Positions 34,753-43,035 of a stretch of DNA of 64,000 nt are shown piece by piece. Position numbers and translations under genes: made by a program. This DNA is from Oligoflexus sp. (GTDB lineage Bacteria > Bdellovibrionota_B > Oligoflexia > Oligoflexales > Oligoflexaceae). Location of the stretch: assembly GCF_035712445.1 (NCBI RefSeq), contig NZ_DASTAT010000145.1, positions 62,001-126,000 on the forward strand, read 5' to 3'. Each line of letters begins with the position of its first letter. Within the stretch, counting starts at the first letter, position 1. The notes under the pieces were generated by a model. The model made no database searches. It saw nothing but the letters and a program-made list of their open reading frames with translations, and was not told the DNA's origin.

Positions 34753-35817
34753 CTATTCCGCGCCCATGGCGGAACACACACGGGTGGTGAGTTCCCGCGT
34801 ATGACTGGGATGGAGTCGTTCCAAATCCGGTGTCAAAGGTCCTGTGGCGAGAACTTTCTCCACAGCCCTTTCCACCGCATCCGCCAGGTCTGGTTGATTT
34901 AAAGAGAGTCGCAGCATCATGGCCACACTCAGGATGGTGCCGATGGGATTGGCTATCCCACGTCCGGCAATGTCGGGAGCGGAGCCATGGATCGGCTCAT
35001 AGAGTCCGCGCTGACGATCGCCGAGCGAAGCGGACGGCAAAAGCCCCAGCGAACCGGCGAGCGTGCTGGTTTGATCGGAAAGGATGTCACCAAACATATT
35101 TTCAGTGAGCAGCACATCGAAAGATGCCGGCCTTTGCGTCAGATACATGGCGGCTGCATCGACCAGAATATGCTCCAGCTGCACATCGGGAAATTCACGT
35201 TCCATCACGTCGGTCACGACCTGACGCCAAAGGCGCGAGGTTTCCATGACATTCGCCTTATCAATCGACGTCAGCTTTTTCCGGCGTTTTTGCGCAAGTC
35301 TGGCCGCGACCCGCGTGATGCGTTCGATCTCGTCTCGTTTATAAGTGCAGACATCAAACGCGGAATCTTCCGTGCGGCCCTTTTCACCGAAATAAACGCC
35401 GCCCGTCAGCTCGCGAACCATCATCAGATCCACATCCTGAAGGATCTCCGGGCGATAGGGCGTGAATCCCGCCAAAGCCGGACGCGTGACGACCGGACGC
35501 AGATTCGCGTAGACGCCCATCTCTTTCCTTAGCTTCAAAAGCCCGGCTTCCGGCCGTAAATGTCCCGGATTTTTTTCCCACTTGGGTCCACCCACGGCTC
35601 CCAAAAGAACCGCATGCGCTTCCTTACAGGCCTGCAGGGTCTCGGGGAATATAGGCTCGCCGCAAAGGTCAAGGGCCGCGCCTCCGATCCATCCGTGTTC
35701 CAGGCGCAAATCAAGCGAACCCAGCAGCGCGGCTCGTTGCAGAACGAGGATGCCGCTTTCCAAAACCTCGGGACCGATTCCATCACCAGGAAGTATTACG
35801 ATATGCGCATCGGTCAC
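34753..35817 (-). CDS. leuB: 3-isopropylmalate dehydrogenase
   Basis: The protein is 354 aa, full length. It oxidatively decarboxylates 3-isopropylmalate to 2-oxoisocaproate with NAD+. Family signs: LPGDGIGPEV at the N-terminus, LLGAVGGPKW, RELTGGVYFGEKG with the substrate-binding Arg/Tyr region, DKANVMETSRLW with the catalytic Lys, ENMFGDILSDQTS with the metal-binding Asp, and EPIHGSAPDIAGRG for NAD. Its ATG overlaps the leuD stop by four bases. It is the last gene of the operon, followed by a strong terminator. Confidence 0.97.
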   Translation of the reverse strand: MTDAHIVILPGDGIGPEVLESGILVLQRAALLGSLDLRLEHGWIGGAALDLCGEPIFPETLQACKEAHAVLLGAVGGPKWEKNPGHLRPEAGLLKLRKEMGVYANLRPVVTRPALAGFTPYRPEILQDVDLMMVRELTGGVYFGEKGRTEDSAFDVCTYKRDEIERITRVAARLAQKRRKKLTSIDKANVMETSRLWRQVVTDVMEREFPDVQLEHILVDAAAMYLTQRPASFDVLLTENMFGDILSDQTSTLAGSLGLLPSASLGDRQRGLYEPIHGSAPDIAGRGIANPIGTILSVAMMLRLSLNQPDLADAVERAVEKVLATGPLTPDLERLHPSHTRELTTRVCSAMGAE

Positions 35818-36389
35818 AGCGCTCTCCTTTCAAAACGGCTGATGGCCTCATCCATGCCCAGAAGATATCCAAGCTGGTCGACACCCTGAAGCAGACAAAG
35901 ACGCGCGAAGGAGTCAATCGAGAATTTCTCAATCATGCCGCACGCCAGCTTCACCTCCTGTTTCTCAAGGTCGATGAAAAGGGCGCCGACATCCTGAGCC
36001 CGAATGCGCTCATAAAATTCCTGACTGATTTCAATCGGCAGCAGCCCATTCTTCAAAGCATTGCTTTTGAAAATATCGCCGATCGAAGGGCTGATAATCG
36101 CCCGAAAACCATAGCCCTGAAGGGCCCACACGGCATGCTCCCGGGACGAACCGCAACCGAAGTTGCGGGCCGCGACCAGAATCTGATAATCCTGACCTGC
36201 TTTCTCATTCAAAACCTGATCAGTCCGCCGCGAGCCGTCGGCGTTGTAACGCCAGTCAAAAAAAAGAGCATCCCCCAGACCATCGCGATGGGTCTGCTTT
36301 AAAAAGCGGGCCGGGATAATCTGATCGGTGTCGATGTTCTCGACCGGCAGCGTGATGAAAGGGGACGTCAGCTTGTGAAAAGGCTGCAT
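35814..36389 (-). CDS. leuD: 3-isopropylmalate dehydratase small subunit
   Basis: The protein is 191 aa. It forms the isopropylmalate isomerase with LeuC, moving the hydroxyl group through dehydration and rehydration. Diagnostic sequence: ENIDTDQIIPARFL, ARNFGCGSSREHA (substrate-binding swivel loop) and SPSIGDIFKSNALKNGLLPI. It follows leuC after nine bases and overlaps leuB by four bases (ATGA). Confidence 0.97.
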   Translation of the reverse strand: MQPFHKLTSPFITLPVENIDTDQIIPARFLKQTHRDGLGDALFFDWRYNADGSRRTDQVLNEKAGQDYQILVAARNFGCGSSREHAVWALQGYGFRAIISPSIGDIFKSNALKNGLLPIEISQEFYERIRAQDVGALFIDLEKQEVKLACGMIEKFSIDSFARLCLLQGVDQLGYLLGMDEAISRFERRAL

Positions 36390-36398
36390 GCTTGACTC

Positions 36399-37781
36399 CT
36401 AAAGCAGAAAAACCCGAGGATCGGTTAACTGACCCGTGACCGCTGTGGCCGCTGCTGTCAAAGGGCTCGCCAGGATGGTGCGCGAACCCTTGCCCTGCCG
36501 CCCTGCAAAATTTCGATTGCTGGTGCTGACCGCAAGCTGTCCAGGCTGCAGCTGATCACCATTCATGGCAATGCACATCGAGCAGCCCGGTTCCCGCCAC
36601 TCCGCGCCGGCATCCAGGAAAATCTGCGCAAGGCCTTCCTCTTCCGCCTGACGCTTTACATCAACGGAACCTGGGACGATCATAAGGCGCAGACCCTGGG
36701 CCACGCTGCGGCCTTTCAGGATTTTCGCGGCCGCGCGCAGATCGGTGATCCTGGAATTGGTGCAGCTGCCGATGAAGACGACATCCACTGCCGTGCCTTC
36801 CACTTTCTGTCCGGCCTTCCACTGCATATACTGCAGCGCACCCTGAAGTTCGTCCGCGGAAGGAACAGGCTCCTGGATGCTGATGGATTGATCCGGCGAT
36901 GTTCCAAAGGTCACCATCGGTGCAATGTGATCGGCATTCAGATAAATTTCCCGATCAAAGACCGCGCCTTTATCACTTCTCAAAGTCTTCCAGTACGCAA
37001 GGGCCTCCTGCCATTTCTCATCAGTCGGCGCATAACGCCGGTCATGGAGCCAGGCGAAGGTTTTTTCATCCGGCGCAATCAATCCGGCTTTCGCACCAGC
37101 TTCGATACTCATATTGCAAAGGGTCATGCGCGCTTCCATATCGAGCGCTTCAATCGCCGCGCCGCGATACTCAAGGACATAACCCGTGCCCCCGCCGGAT
37201 CCCAGTTTTTGAATGATCGCCAGGATCAGATCTTTGGCGGTCACGCCCTGCCCGAGCTGCCCGCTCACATGCACAGCCAGCGTCTTCGGCTTTTTCTGCA
37301 GAAGACACTGCGTGGCCAGAACATGCCCGACCTCGCTGGTTCCGATGCCAAAGGCAAGAGCTCCAAACGCCCCATGCGTGCTGGTATGGGAATCGCCGCA
37401 AACTATGGTCTGCCCGGGCAGCGTCAGCCCGAGTTCCGGCGCGATCACATGGATAATCCCCTGATACGGGGATCCCAGGTCGAAGAGCGGAATGCCAAAG
37501 TCCTGGCAATTTTTGCGAAGGGTTTCCACCTGCGTGCGGGCCTGATCGTCGATATAGGCCTCGCGCTTCGCATCGGTGGGAATCGAGTGATCGAGCGTGG
37601 CAAAGGTTTTGTCCGGGCGTCGGACCCGAAGCCCCCGCTGCCGCAGCTCGGTAAAGGCCTGAGGCGAGGTCACCTCATGCACGAGGTGACGATCGATATA
37701 GAGGATAGCGGGGTGGTCAGCGGATTCCGCCGCCACCTCATGCGCGCTCCAGATCTTGTCAAGAAGGGTCCGAGGATGCAT
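36399..37781 (-). CDS. leuC: 3-isopropylmalate dehydratase large subunit
   Basis: The protein is 460 aa of the aconitase superfamily. The three cluster cysteines are visible in VFIGSCTNSR, REPGCSMCIAMN (two Cys), giving the [4Fe-4S] site, together with CGDSHTSTHGAFG and TSNRNFAGRQG. It partners LeuD in leucine synthesis. Its start overlaps the ilvE stop by 23 bases, so translation is probably coupled. Confidence 0.97.
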   Translation of the reverse strand: MHPRTLLDKIWSAHEVAAESADHPAILYIDRHLVHEVTSPQAFTELRQRGLRVRRPDKTFATLDHSIPTDAKREAYIDDQARTQVETLRKNCQDFGIPLFDLGSPYQGIIHVIAPELGLTLPGQTIVCGDSHTSTHGAFGALAFGIGTSEVGHVLATQCLLQKKPKTLAVHVSGQLGQGVTAKDLILAIIQKLGSGGGTGYVLEYRGAAIEALDMEARMTLCNMSIEAGAKAGLIAPDEKTFAWLHDRRYAPTDEKWQEALAYWKTLRSDKGAVFDREIYLNADHIAPMVTFGTSPDQSISIQEPVPSADELQGALQYMQWKAGQKVEGTAVDVVFIGSCTNSRITDLRAAAKILKGRSVAQGLRLMIVPGSVDVKRQAEEEGLAQIFLDAGAEWREPGCSMCIAMNGDQLQPGQLAVSTSNRNFAGRQGKGSRTILASPLTAAATAVTGQLTDPRVFLL

Positions 37782-38742
37782 AGGAAGCCTCCAGTACTTG
37801 GGCCGGCGCTTCGAACTTTCTCAAAGGTTCGAGCCAGCCCCAGCGATCTTCTGTTTCGCCTTTGAAGAGGCCAAAGAAAGCCTTCTGCAAAGCCCGGGTG
37901 ATGGGACCGGGTTTACCATCTTTCACCTTGCGACCATCGACGCTGCGAATGGGCACGATTTCCGCGGCGGTTCCTGTGAAGAAGAGTTCATCCGCAAGAT
38001 AAAGGAGTTCGCGCGGATAGGTGCCTTCCTCCAGTTCATAACCAAGTTCTTTCGCCAGCTGGATCACCGTATCGCGGGTGATGCCTTCCAGGATCGAGCA
38101 GTGAATGGAAGGCGTATAGATCTTTCCATTTCTGACGATGAAAAGGTTTTCACCCGGGCCTTCACTCAAAAAGCCCTGGCTGTTCAAAGCGATCGCTTCG
38201 GTATAACCATGGCGCCTGGCTTCGTCGACCATGAAGAACGAGGCCAGATAATTCCCGCCGGCCTTCGCCAGCTGCGGATGCGTGTTCGGCGCCGCGCGGC
38301 ACCATGAGGTCACGCAGGTATCGATGCCTTCATCAAGGCCCTTGGCGCCAAGGTAGGAACCCCATTCAAACGCCGCGATCGACATTTCCAGGCGCGTGGC
38401 CGTGGTCGGCATCACACCGATGCTGCCATAGCCGTAGAAAATGATCGGGCGGATGTAAGCGCCTTCCAAACCATTCACCGCCACAACTTTGTGGATGGCT
38501 TCCGAAATTTGATCCTCGTCATACGTCACCGGCATTTTGTAAATCGAAGCCGATTCCAAAAGGCGTTTTGCATGCTCGCGCAAGCGGAAAAAGGCCGGGC
38601 CCGTGCTGGTGTTGTAACAACGAATGCCTTCGAAGACACTGGTTCCGTAATGGAGGGCATGCGAGAGCACATGCACAGTGGCCTCTTCCCAGGGGACCAG
38701 GGTTCCACGATGCCAAATCCAATTGCTGGGCTTAATAGACAT
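37759..38742 (-). CDS. ilvE: branched-chain amino acid aminotransferase
   Basis: The protein is 327 aa, class IV PLP fold. It transaminates the keto acids of valine, isoleucine and leucine using glutamate. Visible signs: HYGTSVFEGIRCY near the N-terminus, YIRPIIFYGYGS, the PLP Lys in LAKAGGNYLAS, EAIALNSQGFLSEGPGENLFIV, and the phosphate-binding GTAAEIVPI. The ATG is one base from the leuA stop; the 3' end overlaps leuC. The placement of ilvE between leuA and leuC is what makes this cluster serve all three end products. Confidence 0.95.
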   Translation of the reverse strand: MSIKPSNWIWHRGTLVPWEEATVHVLSHALHYGTSVFEGIRCYNTSTGPAFFRLREHAKRLLESASIYKMPVTYDEDQISEAIHKVVAVNGLEGAYIRPIIFYGYGSIGVMPTTATRLEMSIAAFEWGSYLGAKGLDEGIDTCVTSWCRAAPNTHPQLAKAGGNYLASFFMVDEARRHGYTEAIALNSQGFLSEGPGENLFIVRNGKIYTPSIHCSILEGITRDTVIQLAKELGYELEEGTYPRELLYLADELFFTGTAAEIVPIRSVDGRKVKDGKPGPITRALQKAFFGLFKGETEDRWGWLEPLRKFEAPAQVLEASYASSDPS

Positions 38743-38743
38743 G

Positions 38744-39961
38744 TTACACTCCTCGTAGGGAATAGTTTGCGAGCACAGGGGACGTATGGCCCGCAGTGTG
38801 CACGATATCCCTTACGATGGCCAGCAATTCATGCTCCTGGGGTTCTTTTTTCTGGTCACAAAGACGTTTGAAAGCGTTGAAAGCCTCTTCAAATTGCATC
38901 TCGGTGCAGTGAATATCCCGCTCTTCCATCCAGTAATGAAATGCATGTCGACCTGAATGCTTGCCGAGCACCATGCTGTTGCCGGCGCGGCCAACGTCTT
39001 CAGGACGCATGATTTCGTAGGTCGCCGGATGCATGAGCACACCATGCTGATGTATACCCGCTTCATGCGCGAAGGCATTGATACCCACCACGGCCTTGTT
39101 GCGCGAAACGGCGAGGCCGGTAATACGGGTCAGCATGGTGCTGGCGTATACCAGGCTCTGGGTGTTGATGCCCGTCTCGACGCCGTAATAATCCTTGCGG
39201 GTTTTCAGCGCCATCACCAGTTCTTCCAGCGAACAGTTGCCGGCACGTTCGCCGATCCCGTTGATGGTGCATTCCACCTGGCGGGCTCCGGCTTCAATCG
39301 CAGCGAGGCTATTGGCCACGGCTAAACCGAGATCGTTATGACAATGCACGCTGAGTACGGCCTTATCGATATTGGGGACCTTGGCTTTCAGATAGCGAAT
39401 CAAATTGCCGAACTGATGCGGCACGGCATAGCCGACCGTATCCGGAATATTGATGACAGTCGCGCCTGCTTCGATGGCTTCATAAACCGCTTCCGCCAGG
39501 AAATCCGGTTCGGTGCGCGCGGCGTCTTCCGCGGAAAATTCCACCTCATCGAAAAGATCCCGGGCCAGCGTCAAACCCTCGCGCAGACAGGTCAGGACCT
39601 CGCCCCGATTCATGCGGAGTTTATAGGTCCGATGAATTTCGCTGGTCGCGAGGAAGATATGCGCTCGGCTGCGTTTCGCTCCCCGCAAAGCGAGCTGGGT
39701 GCGCACGATATCATCCCGGCGACAGCGGGACAGGCCGGCGAGGGTCGGTCCGGAAACCGAATCCGCGATGGCGCGCACCGCTGCGAAATCCCCTTCGGAG
39801 CTGGCGGGAAAACCGCACTCGATCACATCAACATTCAGCTGGGCCAGGACTTCGGCCATTTGAACCTTTTCTTCAAGGTTCATCGAAGCCCCAGGCGATT
39901 GCTCGCCATCCCGCAGCGTGGTATCGAAAATTTTTACTCTATCCTCGGCTGGAACTTGCAT
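38744..39961 (-). CDS. leuA: 2-isopropylmalate synthase, short form
   Basis: The protein is 405 aa; typical LeuA is 510-570 aa. The TIM-barrel catalytic domain is complete: FDTTLRDGEQSPG, LSVHCHNDLGLAVANS and GIGERAGNCSLEE hold the metal and substrate residues, and the helical subdomain NKAVVGINAFAHEAGIH follows. The sequence ends soon after FKRLCDQKKE, where the regulatory LeuA dimerisation/leucine-binding domain would begin in E. coli; ilvE starts one base later, so there is no frameshifted remnant. Expected consequence (inference): no leucine feedback by the usual route. Its start overlaps ilvN by 23 bases. Confidence 0.93.
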   Translation of the reverse strand: MQVPAEDRVKIFDTTLRDGEQSPGASMNLEEKVQMAEVLAQLNVDVIECGFPASSEGDFAAVRAIADSVSGPTLAGLSRCRRDDIVRTQLALRGAKRSRAHIFLATSEIHRTYKLRMNRGEVLTCLREGLTLARDLFDEVEFSAEDAARTEPDFLAEAVYEAIEAGATVINIPDTVGYAVPHQFGNLIRYLKAKVPNIDKAVLSVHCHNDLGLAVANSLAAIEAGARQVECTINGIGERAGNCSLEELVMALKTRKDYYGVETGINTQSLVYASTMLTRITGLAVSRNKAVVGINAFAHEAGIHQHGVLMHPATYEIMRPEDVGRAGNSMVLGKHSGRHAFHYWMEERDIHCTEMQFEEAFNAFKRLCDQKKEPQEHELLAIVRDIVHTAGHTSPVLANYSLRGV

Positions 39962-40253
39962 AGACTGGCCTCCTCATCACCTGATTCAATCCCCGGCTTT
40001 CGAACTTCGGCAGCACAGCGGGAAGCGATCCCACTGTCACTTCGATGACTTCACAGAGCTTCTCGATCTGAAGGGAAAGTTGCGAGAGAGGGCGCTCGCT
40101 GTCTCCTTCTATTTCGATGTGAATCAGGTTTTGCTCCTGATCACAGGTGGCCCGCAGCGTGCGCGTGCTGTAGCCGCGGTGGCGAAAAACTCTGAGGATC
40201 CGTTCCATGACCCCTTCTTCATCCCGAGCGAGAATTTCAGCGTGATAAAGCAT
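39939..40253 (-). CDS. ilvN: acetolactate synthase small subunit (short, single ACT domain)
   Basis: The protein is 104 aa. One ACT-type domain is seen (ARDEEGVMERILRVFRHRGY, then HIEIEGDSERPLSQL). It lacks the second domain of the 160-aa IlvH type and is closer in size and pattern to E. coli IlvM/IlvN. It should bind and activate the large subunit and may confer valine inhibition; whether valine sensitivity is kept cannot be judged. It overlaps ilvB by 17 bases and leuA by 23. Confidence 0.87.
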   Translation of the reverse strand: MLYHAEILARDEEGVMERILRVFRHRGYSTRTLRATCDQEQNLIHIEIEGDSERPLSQLSLQIEKLCEVIEVTVGSLPAVLPKFESRGLNQVMRRPVYASSSRG

Positions 40254-41901
40254 ACGAAGAGCCCTCCATCATGTGGATATTCGATTTTCCGGGTGGGACC
40301 AAAGGCCACACGTTTTCCTGCGGATCTATGCGAACGTGCAGAAGACAGGGACCAGGATGATTGATCAGGTAGTCGATGCCTGGCATTTCATCCATGCGAT
40401 CCTGAATCGTCATGCCGTCGATGCCGAAGGACCTGGCCAACGCCACGAAATCGGGGTTATCCGAGAGATCCACCGCACTGTACCGTTCCGCGAAGAAAAG
40501 CTCCTGCCACTGCCGCACCATGCCGAGCCTTTGATTGTCAAAGAGCAGTATCTTGACCGGCAGGGAATAGCGATTGATCGTGGCCAATTCCTGAATGTTC
40601 ATCATGATGGAACCATCACCGCTGCAGCAGATGACGAGCGCATCGGGATTGCCGAGCTGCGCGCCGATCGCCGCAGGAACACCGTAGCCCATGGTGCCAA
40701 GCCCGCCGCTGGTCAGATGATCATTCGGATTCTGCAGCGCGAAATGCTGCGCGAGCCACATCTGATGCTGACCGACATCGGCCGTCACGATCGTGCGACG
40801 CGGCACGAGTCGTGAGAGCAGCTGCAGAAAGCGCGGGGCATAGATGCCTTCACCGGGCGCTTCGTAATTCCAGCGGTACTCATCCTTCCAGACGAGGCAC
40901 TGCTCCAGCCACTCGACTTTCTCCAAAGGCATTGTGAGGGCTTTCAGATTCGGTTCCAGCGCGCCGCAGAGCGACACTTCCGGTGACCGATTCTTGCCGA
41001 TTTCCGCCGGATCGATATCCATGTGGATGACCTTGGCCGTCGGCGCGAATTCCTGCAGTTTCCCCGTCGCGCGATCATCGAAGCGGGCCCCGACCGCGAT
41101 CAGAAGATCGCAGTTTTCGACCGCGTAGTTCGCCGCCTTCATTCCATGCATGCCGAGCATCCCCAAAAACAAAGGATGTTCGGTTTCAATGGAACCCAGA
41201 CCTTTCAGGGTCGCGACCACAGGAATGCGGGTCGTATTCACAAAATTTCGGAAGGTGCGCACCGCACCGGCGATGCCAACGCCGCCGCCGACATAAATCA
41301 GGGGACGCTGGGCCGCCTGAATCATTTCCTGCGCGCGGGCCATCGCCGTTTCCGAAGGAGTCGCCTGACGCTTGGGCATCGGCGGCCAGGCTTCCAGAGT
41401 TTCGATCTGCTGAATCGAAATATCCTTCGGCAGATCCACGAGCACCGGACCGGGACGTCCGCTGCGGGCGATTTCAAAGGCCCGGCGGATCATTCCATAA
41501 AGGTCATTCGCATCGCGAGCCACAAAGCTATGCTTCACGACACCCAGGCACATTCCAAAGATATCGACTTCCTGAAAGGCATCCGTGCCCATCATGGACG
41601 TCGCCACCTGGCCCGTGATGCACACGATCGGCACCGAATCCAGAGCAGCATTGGCTATCCCTGTCACCAGATTGGTGGCACCAGGGCCTGAGGTGGCTAT
41701 GCAAACACCGACTCGACCCGTGGCCCGGGCGTAACCATCAGCGGCCAGGGACGCGCCCTGCTCATGCCGCACCAGGATGGTTTTGAAGCCGGCATCCAGC
41801 AGGCGATCAAAAAGAGGCATGATCGCGCCGCCCGGATATCCAAATACCAGGTCCGTGCCCTCGTGCTCGAGAGCCTTAATGATTGCGTCGGCTCCGATCA
41901 T
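40237..41901 (-). CDS. ilvB: acetolactate synthase large subunit
   Basis: The protein is 554 aa, a thiamine-diphosphate enzyme. It condenses pyruvate with pyruvate or 2-oxobutyrate. Markers: GYPGGAIMPLFD, RHEQGASLAADGYARATG (catalytic Glu), GPGATNLVTG, the central FAD-binding domain (GARFDDRATGKL), and the ThDP motif GDGSIMMN with NNQ-type ending DNQRLGMVRQWQ. Its start overlaps the ilvC 3' end by 26 bases. Full-length and intact. Confidence 0.96.
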   Translation of the reverse strand: MIGADAIIKALEHEGTDLVFGYPGGAIMPLFDRLLDAGFKTILVRHEQGASLAADGYARATGRVGVCIATSGPGATNLVTGIANAALDSVPIVCITGQVATSMMGTDAFQEVDIFGMCLGVVKHSFVARDANDLYGMIRRAFEIARSGRPGPVLVDLPKDISIQQIETLEAWPPMPKRQATPSETAMARAQEMIQAAQRPLIYVGGGVGIAGAVRTFRNFVNTTRIPVVATLKGLGSIETEHPLFLGMLGMHGMKAANYAVENCDLLIAVGARFDDRATGKLQEFAPTAKVIHMDIDPAEIGKNRSPEVSLCGALEPNLKALTMPLEKVEWLEQCLVWKDEYRWNYEAPGEGIYAPRFLQLLSRLVPRRTIVTADVGQHQMWLAQHFALQNPNDHLTSGGLGTMGYGVPAAIGAQLGNPDALVICCSGDGSIMMNIQELATINRYSLPVKILLFDNQRLGMVRQWQELFFAERYSAVDLSDNPDFVALARSFGIDGMTIQDRMDEMPGIDYLINHPGPCLLHVRIDPQENVWPLVPPGKSNIHMMEGSSYALSR

Positions 41902-42910
41902 CGGCCTTATCTCCCGCTTGTTGAATCCAACTCATCTGCGAACGCAGACGTTTACCTGTTGACTCGATCTCATGCCGCAGTTCGTCATTGAGCTGCGCCC
42001 GGTAGTTTTTCAGGCCCGTTTCGTATTCTTTTTGCCAACGGGCGGCGAAGGTTCCGTCCTGAATCTCTTCCAGGATCCTTTGCATATTGCGGCGGGCGTG
42101 GGCATCGATCACGCGGCGGCCGCTGACGAGTGTTCCGTATTTGGCCGTATCGCTGATGAACTGGTGCATTTTCGCAAGGCCGCCTTCATAGAGAAGGTCA
42201 ACGATCAGCTTCAGCTCATGCAGACATTCGAAGTAAGCGAGTTCGGGTTGATATCCGGCCGAAACCAGAGTTTCAAAACCGGCCTTCACGAGTTCGGTCG
42301 CGCCACCGCAAAGGACGGCCTGTTCGCCGAAGAGGTCGGTTTCGGTTTCCTCCTTGAAGGTCGTTTCCAGAACACCGGCGCGGGTGCCTCCGATCTTATG
42401 CGCGTATTGCAGCGCTTTTTGTTTCGCCTGGCCCGAAGGATCGGCCTGCACCGCGATGAGGCAGGGGACGCCTTTGCCTTCTTCATACTGGCGACGCACC
42501 AGGGCCCCGGGACCTTTGGGAGCGCAGAGGATCACGTCATGATCGGGACCTGGCTCGATGCGGCCGTAGTGCACGGAAAAGCCGTGAGCGAAAAGCAGGG
42601 TCGCATCTTTTTTCATATGCGGCTTCACATCTTCCTCGTACATGGCTTTTTGCGGCATGTCCGGGGTCAGAAAGCAGATCAGGTCCGCATCACGCACAGC
42701 CTGCGCCACGCTTTGCACCTGCCAGCCGTCCACGATCGCCTGTTCATAACTCGGTCCGCCTTCCCGCACACCGACGCGCACATTGCAACCGCTATCACGC
42801 AGGTTGAGAGCATGGGCCCGCCCCTGGCTACCGTAGCCAAGTACGGCGATGGTTAGACCATCAATCAGGGTCGTATCAAGATTCTGCTGGGCGAAGAATG
42901 CTGCGCTCAT
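41876..42910 (-). CDS. ilvC: ketol-acid reductoisomerase (class I)
   Basis: The protein is 344 aa. The start at 42910 is preferred for AGGAGA upstream and since the family begins there. NADPH-binding loop GYGSQGRAHALNLRDSG and metal/substrate motifs (ETTFKEETETDLFGEQ, CLHELKLIVDLLYEGG, SDTAKYG) are present. Class I length, without the duplicated C-terminal knot of the plant/E. coli class II form. It isomerises and reduces acetolactate and acetohydroxybutyrate. It is separated from ilvD by 125 bases that hold two hairpins, the only real gap in the operon. Confidence 0.96.
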   Translation of the reverse strand: MSAAFFAQQNLDTTLIDGLTIAVLGYGSQGRAHALNLRDSGCNVRVGVREGGPSYEQAIVDGWQVQSVAQAVRDADLICFLTPDMPQKAMYEEDVKPHMKKDATLLFAHGFSVHYGRIEPGPDHDVILCAPKGPGALVRRQYEEGKGVPCLIAVQADPSGQAKQKALQYAHKIGGTRAGVLETTFKEETETDLFGEQAVLCGGATELVKAGFETLVSAGYQPELAYFECLHELKLIVDLLYEGGLAKMHQFISDTAKYGTLVSGRRVIDAHARRNMQRILEEIQDGTFAARWQKEYETGLKNYRAQLNDELRHEIESTGKRLRSQMSWIQQAGDKADDRSRRNH

Positions 42911-42949
42911 CTGTGTGTCTCCTATGAAGTTGGCAAAGCGCTGCCATGC

Positions 42950-43018
42950 CCCTTGCTTCTGCAAGGGTTTACGTATGATTCCGTCATCACCTGTTAATCG
43001 TCATCCCCCGAAGGGGGA
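42950..43018 (-). promoter_or_regulatory. two hairpins in the ilvD-ilvC gap
   Basis: GCAAGGG (42967-42961 complement of CCCTTGC 42950-42956) makes a seven-base-pair stem with a four-base loop. A second stem TCCCCC/GGGGGA at 43004-43018 encloses a TTC-type loop. Neither has a T-run on the minus strand. They could slow transcription or protect RNA ends so that ilvC and later genes are expressed differently from ilvD. Confidence 0.45.
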
Positions 43019-43035
43019 CCTCTTGAGCCGTCGGC

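Noticed and set aside
36888..37865. 325-codon open frame on the plus strand
   Set aside because: Opposite leuC and ilvE, both unmistakable.
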